Shown piece after piece: positions 57,941 to 64,000 of a stretch of DNA of 64,000 bases. The position numbers and the translations under genes were made by a program. The notes beneath the pieces were generated by a model, which was not told the DNA's origin, did no database searches, and saw only the letters and a list, made by a program, of their open reading frames with translations. Positions within the stretch are counted from its first letter, which is position 1, and the number at the start of each line of letters is the position of its first letter. Origin of the DNA: Synechococcus sp. CBW1107. GTDB taxonomy: Bacteria > Cyanobacteriota > Cyanobacteriia > PCC-6307 > Cyanobiaceae. The DNA is taken from positions 1,240,001 through 1,304,000 of the forward strand of contig NZ_CP064908.1 in assembly GCF_015841355.1 (NCBI RefSeq), read 5' to 3'.

Positions 57941-59215
57941 TCAGGAGCACCCTCCGGGGCCCAGCGCCGCCAGGGCCCGCTCCAGCGCCAGGGCCACGTG
58001 GCTGCGGTGGGTGCCGCCCTGGGTGAACAGCACGTAGGGCTCGCGCAGGGGGCCATCGGCCGAGAACTCGCTGGTGCTGCCGTCGATGAAGCTGCCGCCG
58101 GCCATCACCAGCTCACTGGCGTAGCCGGGCATCGGCGCCGGCACCGGATCGAGATAGCTCCCCACCGGCGAGCACGACTGGAAGGCCCGGCACACACGGA
58201 TCAGGGGCTCGGGGGCACCGAAGCGCACCGCCTGGATCAGATCGCTGCGCTGCTCCCCCACCCGGGGCTGAACGGCAAAGCCCAGATCGCTGAAGACCGC
58301 GGCGGTGAGTTCAGCGCCGATCAGGGCTTCCGACACCATCTGGGGCGCCAGGAACAGCCCCTGGAACAGCAGGCGATAGAGATCGAAACCGGTGCCGCCC
58401 TCGCTGCCGATGCCGGGTGCCGTGAGCCGGCAGCAGGCCTGCTCCACCAGCTCGGCGCGGCCGGCCACGTAGCCGCCGGTGGGAGCGATGGTGCCGCCGA
58501 GGTTCTTGATCAGCGAGCCGGCGATCAGATCGGCTCCCACCGCCGTCGGCTCGAGGCCCTCGACGAACTCTCCGTAGCAGTTGTCGACGAAGCGGATGCA
58601 GCCCGGACGGAGGGCCTCCACCCGCTCGCAGAGACGGGCGATCGACTCCACGCTCAGGGAGGGCCGCCAGCTGTAGCCGCAGCTGCGCTGAATCAGCACC
58701 ATGCGCGTGGGCGGCGCCAGGGCCGACGCCAGGCCGTCCTCATCCACCGCGCCGGCGACCGTGAGCGGCAGCTCGTCGTAATGGATGCCGAAGTCGGCCA
58801 GGGAGCCCTGACCATGGCCACGCAGACCGATCACCTCCTCGAGGGTGTCGTAAGGGCGGCCGGTGAGGGCGAGCAGGCGATCACCGGGGCGCAACACACC
58901 GAACAGGGCGGCGGCGATGGCATGGGTGCCGCTGACGAACTGCAGGCGCACGGCAGCGGCTTCGGCTCCGAGCACCCGCGCGAAAACCCGATCGAGCGCC
59001 TCCCGGCCCAGATCGCCATGGCCGTAACCGCTGACGGAGGCGAAGTGGTGGGTGCCGAGCCGCTCGGCGGCAAAGGCGTCAAGCACCCGCGCCAGGGCCG
59101 GCTGGACGGCCGCGGTGCGGACCGCCGCCAGCGGAGCGATCCGCTCGGCGGCGGCGGCCACCCGATCCCGGGCCCAGCCGCTGTGGGCTCCCGCGCTCAT
59201 TGCCGCTGTCGTCAT
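57941..59215 (-). CDS. Methionine gamma-lyase-like PLP protein (aluminium-resistance family)
   Basis: 424 residues from ATG 59215 (MTTAAMSAGAHSGW). A fold-type I PLP enzyme: FASVSGYGHGDLGREALDRVFARVLGAEAAAVR, FVSGTHAIAAALFGVLRPGD, VDNCYGEFVEG (PLP-ring Asp) and GSLIKNLGGTIAPTGGYVAG (Schiff-base Lys). It belongs to the family once called aluminium resistance protein, now usually annotated as cysteine desulfhydrase or methionine gamma-lyase related; the substrate is not certain. It is the first gene of a probable operon with gcvH and gcvP, hinting at a role next to glycine and one-carbon metabolism. Confidence 0.85.
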   Translation of the reverse strand: MTTAAMSAGAHSGWARDRVAAAAERIAPLAAVRTAAVQPALARVLDAFAAERLGTHHFASVSGYGHGDLGREALDRVFARVLGAEAAAVRLQFVSGTHAIAAALFGVLRPGDRLLALTGRPYDTLEEVIGLRGHGQGSLADFGIHYDELPLTVAGAVDEDGLASALAPPTRMVLIQRSCGYSWRPSLSVESIARLCERVEALRPGCIRFVDNCYGEFVEGLEPTAVGADLIAGSLIKNLGGTIAPTGGYVAGRAELVEQACCRLTAPGIGSEGGTGFDLYRLLFQGLFLAPQMVSEALIGAELTAAVFSDLGFAVQPRVGEQRSDLIQAVRFGAPEPLIRVCRAFQSCSPVGSYLDPVPAPMPGYASELVMAGGSFIDGSTSEFSADGPLREPYVLFTQGGTHRSHVALALERALAALGPGGCS

Positions 59216-59414
59216 GGCCTGAAACCGGCTCGCGGCGCCATGCTGCCTGGGGGCTTCCTCCACGCCGCTAGATTTCACGGCGATGCATCGGCTACATATC
59301 CGCCGACATCCCAGGCCAGGGTCACACCTCAGCCTGATGGGTTCCCTGCAACGGGATCGCCCGCCGCAGGGGAGATGACGGACTCAAGCCTGCGCCACCA
59401 TCGCGAGAGTTCAT

Positions 59415-60398
59415 TTGGTTGCCGCTTCAGATCCAGCATCCGCCTTGCCCCAGATCGGGTCTGCGGGTCAGGCCCTGCGGGGCCACGCCGCCGAGCATCA
59501 GGACGCCGCCATCCGCGCGTCGGTGAGCGGGCGCCGTCAGCCTCTGCCCCCCAGCCAGCGCAAGTACAAGTTCGGCACCACCAGCTTCATGCTGGCGATC
59601 CACGTGGGTGCCGTCTTCGCCCTGCTGCCCCGCTTCTGGAGCTGGCAGGGGGTGCTGGTGCTGGCGGCCCTCTACTGGACCACGGTGCTGGGTGTGACCC
59701 TGGGGCTGCACCGCCTGTTGGCCCACCGGAGCTTCGTGGCGCCGAAATGGCTCGAGCGCTCCCTGGTGCTGATGGGCAGCCTGGCCTGCCAGAGCGGACC
59801 GATCGAGTGGGTGGGTCTGCACCGCCACCATCACAAGTATTCCGACCAGCCCAATGACCACCACGATGCCGGCCGCGGCCTCTGGTGGAGTCACAGCGAC
59901 TGGATGCTCCACGACATTCCGGCGGTGCGCCAGATGGGTCGCTTCACCGGCGATCTCCAGCGTGATCCCCTCTACCGCTGGCTCGACCGCTGGTTTCTGC
60001 TGCTGCAGGTGCCCCTGGGTGCCGCACTCTGGTGGTACGGCGAGCGGGCCGGCGTGCCCGGCGGCGGGCTGGGTCTGGTGCTCTGGGGCATCCCTCTGCG
60101 GCTGGCGATCGTCTATCACGTCACCTGGCTGGTGAACAGCGCCACCCACGCCTTCGGCTACCGCAACTTCGACAGCCCCGACCTCTCGCGCAACTGCTGG
60201 TGGGTGGCGATCCTCTCCTTCGGCGAGGGCTGGCACAACAACCACCACGCCCACCCCGCCAGCGCGCGCCACGGCCTGCGCTGGTTCGAGTTCGACATCA
60301 CCTGGCAGCACATCAAGGTGCTGCGCGCCCTGGGTCTGGCCAAACGGATCCGGGTGGCCCATGTGGGTCAGCCGCTGCCCTCGGCCACCAGCTCCTGA
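59415..60398 (+). CDS. desC: Acyl-lipid delta-9-type fatty acid desaturase (copy 1)
   Basis: A 327-residue integral membrane desaturase. Histidine boxes are HRLLAH, HRHHH (in WVGLHRHHHKYSD) and HNNHH (GEGWHNNHHAHPASARHG), the DesC pattern. Four hydrophobic helices surround them. The assigned start is a TTG at 59415 with no closer ATG before the first helix; a GTG at about 59523 is an alternative. It introduces the first double bond into membrane-lipid acyl chains with ferredoxin. Its end overlaps by 31 bases the convergent hypothetical gene. Confidence 0.85.
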   Translation: MVAASDPASALPQIGSAGQALRGHAAEHQDAAIRASVSGRRQPLPPSQRKYKFGTTSFMLAIHVGAVFALLPRFWSWQGVLVLAALYWTTVLGVTLGLHRLLAHRSFVAPKWLERSLVLMGSLACQSGPIEWVGLHRHHHKYSDQPNDHHDAGRGLWWSHSDWMLHDIPAVRQMGRFTGDLQRDPLYRWLDRWFLLLQVPLGAALWWYGERAGVPGGGLGLVLWGIPLRLAIVYHVTWLVNSATHAFGYRNFDSPDLSRNCWWVAILSFGEGWHNNHHAHPASARHGLRWFEFDITWQHIKVLRALGLAKRIRVAHVGQPLPSATSS

Positions 60399-61129
60399 CG
60401 GATCGCTTCGGCCAGATCCTCCCGGCCCGTCTGCTGCTGCAGGCGGGCTTTGTGGCGCAGCACCTCCAGAAAGCGGTCGGCGCTGATCTCCTGCTCGGCG
60501 GCCACCCCCAGCCCCACCAGGGTGCGGTGCAGGTCCATCAGCTCGGCATCGAGCTCGGCGGCGCTGTAATCACGCTGGCCGCTCATCACCGCCGCGAAGC
60601 GCTCCCGGCGCTGGGTCTTGGCCACCGGGTAGGCCGCCAGCACCTGGTCGCGGCAGAGCCGCCAGGGCCGCCCGGCGCAGAGCAACTCGGCCAGGGCGAA
60701 ACTGAGGCCTGCCGCTTCGTCCTCGGCAATGCGCAGATCGAAGGCCCGTGGCGGTGGCACCAGGCCCACAAAGATCTCCAGCAGATCGCCGGGTCCCAGG
60801 GGCACTCCGTCGTCGCTGAGCAGGGGCAGGGCCCCCTGACCCAGGGCCTCGATCAGGTCGGGGTGGCCGGCCAGGGGGGTCCCGTGGGCATCGGCGCCGG
60901 CCGCCAGCCACTGGTTGATGCAGCCAAGAGCCAGGAACACCTCAGGGCCGGGAGAGGCGAGCTTGCGGTTGCGCAGCATCGACACCTGGGAGGCGTGGAT
61001 CCGACCCAGGTCGAGCACCTCCGCCAGGCCGGGCAGCACCCGGTGAGACCAGCCGTTGCGCTCATGCCAGGCTCTGATCAGATACGAAAAAGCTTCACGC
61101 CCTGATTCGATTTCTACCTGATATCCCAA
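60368..61129 (-). CDS. Conserved hypothetical protein between desaturases
   Basis: A 253-residue mainly helical soluble protein. The N-terminal LIRAWHERNGWSHRVLPGLAEVLDLGRIHASQVSMLRNRKL looks like a helix-turn-helix, DNA-binding-type segment. The middle has RVPPPRAFDLRIAEDEAAGLSFALAELLCAGRPW. The C-terminal ADRFLEVLRHKARLQQQTGREDLAEAIRQEL is amphipathic. No catalytic residues were recognised. It is convergent with desaturase copy 1 and divergent from copy 2 (55 bases between starts), so it could regulate one or both genes; that is speculation from position and the N-terminal segment. Confidence 0.65.
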   Translation of the reverse strand: MGYQVEIESGREAFSYLIRAWHERNGWSHRVLPGLAEVLDLGRIHASQVSMLRNRKLASPGPEVFLALGCINQWLAAGADAHGTPLAGHPDLIEALGQGALPLLSDDGVPLGPGDLLEIFVGLVPPPRAFDLRIAEDEAAGLSFALAELLCAGRPWRLCRDQVLAAYPVAKTQRRERFAAVMSGQRDYSAAELDAELMDLHRTLVGLGVAAEQEISADRFLEVLRHKARLQQQTGREDLAEAIRQELVAEGSG

Positions 61130-61184
61130 CTGATCTGGATTCGTACTGCTACCATTCTAAAAGACCGATCAGGACCAAGCCCGC

Positions 61185-62192
61185 ATGACCGCCACCGTTC
61201 GGCGACCCTCCCCCCCTTCAATCCGCGCCGTCCCTGCCGCGAGGCCCGCAGCCACCCGCCCCTCCGGTGTCGCCAGCCTCGCTCCCGCCGCGCTCTCCCT
61301 CTCCAGAGCCGAGGCTCTGCACCGCCCGCGACGCGGCGAACCCACGCCCTCGGCGCCCAGGGGCACCCGCTGGGCCACCATCGGCTTCATGGCCGTGGTC
61401 CACGTGCTGGCGCTGGTCGCCCTGCTGCCCCAGTTCTGGAGCGTGCCGGCCGTCACCAGCATGCTGGTGCTCTACTGGATCACCGGCTGCCTCGGGGTCA
61501 CCCTCGGCTATCACCGCCTGCTGGCCCACCGGGCCCTGCGGGTGCCCCAGTGGCTGGAGCGCTTCTTCGCCACCTGCGGCGCCCTGAGCTGCCAGCACGG
61601 TCCGATCGACTGGGCCGGGCTGCACCGCCACCACCACAAGTTCTCCGACACCGACGCCGACCACCACAACAGCCACAAGGGCTTCTGGTGGAGCCACATG
61701 GGCTGGATGTTCGAGGAGATTCCGGCCATGGCCGCCGTGCCCCGCCTCACCGGTGATCTGCAGCGCGACCCCTACTACCGCTGGCTCAACACCAATTTCC
61801 TGCTCCTGCAGATCCCTGTCGGCCTCCTGCTGTTCTGGATCGGCACCGTCACCGGGGCCGGCGGCTGGGCTCTGGTGCTGTGGGGAATCCCCCTCCGCCT
61901 GGTGGTGCTGTACCACTGCACCTGGCTGGTGAACTCCGCCACCCACTGCTGGGGCAGCGTGTCCCACGCCAGCGGCGACGAGTCACGCAACAACCCCTGG
62001 GTGGCGGCCCTCACCTTCGGCGAGGGCTGGCACAACAACCACCACGCCTTCCCCCATTCAGCCCGCCACGGCTTCGGCGCCCGCCAGTTCGACCTCACCT
62101 GGCAGCACATCCGTCTGCTGCGAGCCCTGGGCCTGGCCACCCAGGTGCGCCTGCCCGCCGCCGCCGGCAAGGCAATCCAACCGGTGATCTAG
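61185..62192 (+). CDS. desC: Acyl-lipid delta-9-type fatty acid desaturase (copy 2)
   Basis: 335 residues, clearly paralogous to the gene at 59415. It has a variable Ala/Pro/Arg-rich N-terminus of about 60 residues, then helices and the boxes HRLLAH, HRHHHKFSD and HNNHHAFPHSARHG. The region after the third box (LTWQHIRLLRALGLATQVRLP) parallels copy 1. The two paralogues may differ in positional (sn-1/sn-2) or chain specificity, or in temperature response. rplI follows 78 bases later. Confidence 0.9.
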   Translation: MTATVRRPSPPSIRAVPAARPAATRPSGVASLAPAALSLSRAEALHRPRRGEPTPSAPRGTRWATIGFMAVVHVLALVALLPQFWSVPAVTSMLVLYWITGCLGVTLGYHRLLAHRALRVPQWLERFFATCGALSCQHGPIDWAGLHRHHHKFSDTDADHHNSHKGFWWSHMGWMFEEIPAMAAVPRLTGDLQRDPYYRWLNTNFLLLQIPVGLLLFWIGTVTGAGGWALVLWGIPLRLVVLYHCTWLVNSATHCWGSVSHASGDESRNNPWVAALTFGEGWHNNHHAFPHSARHGFGARQFDLTWQHIRLLRALGLATQVRLPAAAGKAIQPVI

Positions 62193-62270
62193 GATCGCTG
62201 ATCGCTTCAGGATGCGGGCCGTCACGCCGGCGGTCCCTGCCCGATCCCTTGTTCCCGCCGTTCTGTTTCC

Positions 62271-62729
62271 ATGGCCAAGCGCGTCTCCGTCGTCCTCAGC
62301 GAGGACGTTTACAGCCTCGGCAAACAGGGGGACCTGGTGGAGGTGGCTCCCGGTTACGCCCGTAACTTCCTGCTGCCCCAGAGCAAGGCCGTTGCCGTCA
62401 CGGCCGCCGTGCTGCGCCAGGTGGAGCACCGCCGCGCCAAGGAGGCCGAGCGCCAGGCAGCCCTGAAACAGGAGGCCGAGGCCTTCCGCACAGCCCTGAC
62501 CACGATCGGCCGCTTCACCGTCAAGAAACAGACCGGTGGCGACGACGTGCTGTTCGGCACCGTCACCAACGGCGATGTGGCCGAAGCGATCGAAGCCGCC
62601 ACCAAGAAGGAACTCGACCGCCGCGACATCTCCGTTCCCGAGATCCACCGCACCGGCTCCTACAAGGTGCAGGTGAAACTGCATCCCGAGGTCACCGCGG
62701 AAATCAACCTGGAAGTCGTCAGCCACTGA
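62271..62729 (+). CDS. rplI: 50S ribosomal protein L9
   Basis: A 152-residue bL9. [40 protein letters not shown] is the N-terminal rRNA-binding domain. The connecting helix has [24 protein letters not shown]. The C-terminal domain contains [31 protein letters not shown]. Its position just before dnaB matches a common bacterial order. A terminator separates it from dnaB. Confidence 0.96.
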   Translation: MAKRVSVVLSEDVYSLGKQGDLVEVAPGYARNFLLPQSKAVAVTAAVLRQVEHRRAKEAERQAALKQEAEAFRTALTTIGRFTVKKQTGGDDVLFGTVTNGDVAEAIEAATKKELDRRDISVPEIHRTGSYKVQVKLHPEVTAEINLEVVSH

Positions 62730-62759
62730 GCTGGCGCCCGTTCAGGACGTCCGTGTCCG

Positions 62760-62791
62760 CGCCGGTCCCCTGCGGGCCGGCGTTTTCTTTT
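62760..62791 (+). terminator. Rho-independent terminator after rplI
   Basis: CGCCGG / CCGGCG arms with an 11-base GC-rich loop are followed by TTTTCTTTT. Confidence 0.8.
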
Positions 62792-62840
62792 GGCGGCCGC
62801 ACGCACCGCCGCACTCCCAGCCTGGACCTAGCCTCAGCCG

Positions 62841-64000
62841 ATGGTGAGTGTTCCCCTGCCGGCCCCTGAGGGCGGCCCCGAGTGGGGCCCCGCTGGCGCG
62901 CATGGCGACACGGCGCCACCCGCCGCCGCCCTGACACCGTCCTTTCGGCGCCGCGGCCGGGACCAGGACGAGGCCCGCTTCGAGGCCCTGCCCGATCAGG
63001 TTCCCCCTCAGAACCTGGAGGCGGAGGAAGCGGTTCTCGGCGGCATCCTGCTCGATCCCGATGCCCTCGGGCGCATCGCCGATGTGCTGCGGCCGGAGGC
63101 CTTCTACCTCGGCGCCCACCGGGAGATCTACCGCACGGCCCTGATGCTGCACGGCCAGGGCAAACCCACCGACCTCACGGCCATGGCCGCCTGGCTGGCC
63201 GACACCGGACAGCTGGAGAAAGTGGGCGGCAGCAACCGGCTGGTGGAGCTGGTGGAGCGCACCCTCAGCACCGCCTCGATCGACCAGGTGGCCCGCCTGG
63301 TGATGGACAAGTACCTGCGGCGGCAGCTGATCCGCTCCGGCAACGAGGTGATCAAGCTCGGCTTCGATCAGGCCAAGCCCATGGAGCAGGTGCTGGATGA
63401 AGCCGAGCAGCAGATCTTCGCGATCAGCCAGGAAAAGCCCTCCGTGGGGCTCACCCCCACCGCCGAGATCCTCACCAGCACCTTCAACGAGATCGAGAGC
63501 CGCTCGCTCGGCACCTCGGTGGCGGGCATCCCGGTCAACTTCTACGACCTCGACGCCATCACCCAGGGACTGCAACGCAGCGATCTGATCATCGTGGCCG
63601 GCCGGCCGGCGATGGGGAAGACCTCGATCGTGCTCAACATCGCCAAGAACGTGGCCCAGATCCACCAGCTGCCGGTGTGCGTGTTCTCCCTGGAGATGAG
63701 CAAGGAGCAGCTCACCTACCGGCTGCTGTCGATGGAGGTGGGCATCGAGAGCGGCCGGCTGCGCACCGGCCGGCTGCAGCAGGAGGAATGGCCGCTGCTG
63801 GGCCAGGGCATCAACACCCTCGGCCAGCTGCCCCTGTTCATCGACGACAAACCCAACGCCGGGGTGCTCGAGATGCGCTCCCTCTGCCGCCGGCTGATGG
63901 CCGAGCAGGGCAAGGAACTGGGCCTGATCGTGATCGATTACCTCCAGCTGATGGAGGGCTCCACCCCCGACAACCGGGTGCAGGAGCTGTCGCGGATCAC
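62841..64000 (+). CDS. dnaB: Replicative DNA helicase DnaB, C-terminus off window
   Basis: ATG 62841 gives 386 residues to the window edge with no stop. A disordered Gly/Pro/Arg-rich lead (about 55 residues) precedes VPPQNLEAEEAVLGGILLDPDALG, the usual N-terminal domain, then the linker helix and the RecA-like motor. Walker A GRPAMGKTS is uninterrupted, SLEMSKEQLTYRLLS and DLIVIDYLQLM-like Walker B follow. It unwinds DNA at the replication fork. No intein is present at the Walker A position, a site used for inteins in some bacterial DnaBs. Confidence 0.95.
   Translation, partial: MVSVPLPAPEGGPEWGPAGAHGDTAPPAAALTPSFRRRGRDQDEARFEALPDQVPPQNLEAEEAVLGGILLDPDALGRIADVLRPEAFYLGAHREIYRTALMLHGQGKPTDLTAMAAWLADTGQLEKVGGSNRLVELVERTLSTASIDQVARLVMDKYLRRQLIRSGNEVIKLGFDQAKPMEQVLDEAEQQIFAISQEKPSVGLTPTAEILTSTFNEIESRSLGTSVAGIPVNFYDLDAITQGLQRSDLIIVAGRPAMGKTSIVLNIAKNVAQIHQLPVCVFSLEMSKEQLTYRLLSMEVGIESGRLRTGRLQQEEWPLLGQGINTLGQLPLFIDDKPNAGVLEMRSLCRRLMAEQGKELGLIVIDYLQLMEGSTPDNRVQELSRI

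Noticed and set aside
57917-59857. A 646-codon plus-strand frame opposite the PLP enzyme and running into the desaturase
   Set aside because: Antisense shadow; it crosses two real genes in the wrong frame.
62841-64000. Intein in DnaB
   Set aside because: The Walker A region is uninterrupted and the motor domain reads through to the window edge; later insertion sites lie outside the window.

Overview
The window is high-GC chromosomal DNA from a unicellular cyanobacterium of the Cyanobium / freshwater-estuarine Synechococcus type. Support comes from a short heme oxygenase, the SbtA/SbtB bicarbonate system, an Flv3/Flv1 flavodiiron pair, a NrtABCD nitrate transporter in which NrtC carries an extra NrtA-like domain, acyl-lipid desaturases of the DesC type, a fused ModBC, and HIP1 octamers (GCGATCGC, for example near 38443, 45085 and 47677). 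No rRNA, tRNA or CRISPR array was seen.

Layout. 0-7 kb: a partial GT8-like glycosyltransferase, a decayed IS3-family element, CCA-adding enzyme, kdsC/kdsA (Kdo synthesis), a GT4-like glycosyltransferase, heme oxygenase. 7-15.3 kb: icd, glycolate oxidase subunits glcF and glcE with an opposing DUF1537-type kinase between them, and modBC-modA. 15.3-25.2 kb: an accessory stretch with decayed DUF1993-like fragments, a cupin, a methyltransferase, a GluR0-like ligand-gated channel with an altered pore, a lower-GC patch (thioesterase, acyltransferase-3), a large MscS channel and a DUF1254/DUF1214 pseudogene. 25.5-30.6 kb: the relic of a chromosomal integron, with an integron integrase broken by one TGA and missing its N-terminus, attachment-site-like sequences, and two genes that look like cassettes. 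One of these encodes an 1,114-residue protein with a probable C-terminal BPI/TULIP-type lipid-binding domain. 30.6-38 kb: ferredoxin-MBL protein, PNPOx-like protein, SWIM and MEKHLA proteins, Hsp20, an O-methyltransferase and a type I sulfatase. 38-46 kb: nrtABCD, a DUF6671 protein, sbtA-sbtB. 46.8-53.9 kb: flv3-flv1, rubrerythrin, an old-yellow-enzyme reductase, pirin and DUF924, all co-directional. 54.4-64 kb: an operon-like set of a methionine-gamma-lyase-like PLP enzyme, gcvH and gcvP, then two DesC-type desaturases flanking a hypothetical gene, rplI and the start of dnaB.

Together the core genes describe phototroph carbon and nitrogen acquisition (SbtAB, Nrt), photorespiratory and glycine metabolism (GlcEF, Gcv), electron-overflow protection (Flv, rubrerythrin) and envelope synthesis (Kdo, desaturases). 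The most unusual region is 25.5-30.6 kb. There an inactivated IntI sits in the same orientation as its putative cassettes, and the larger cassette is exceptionally long.
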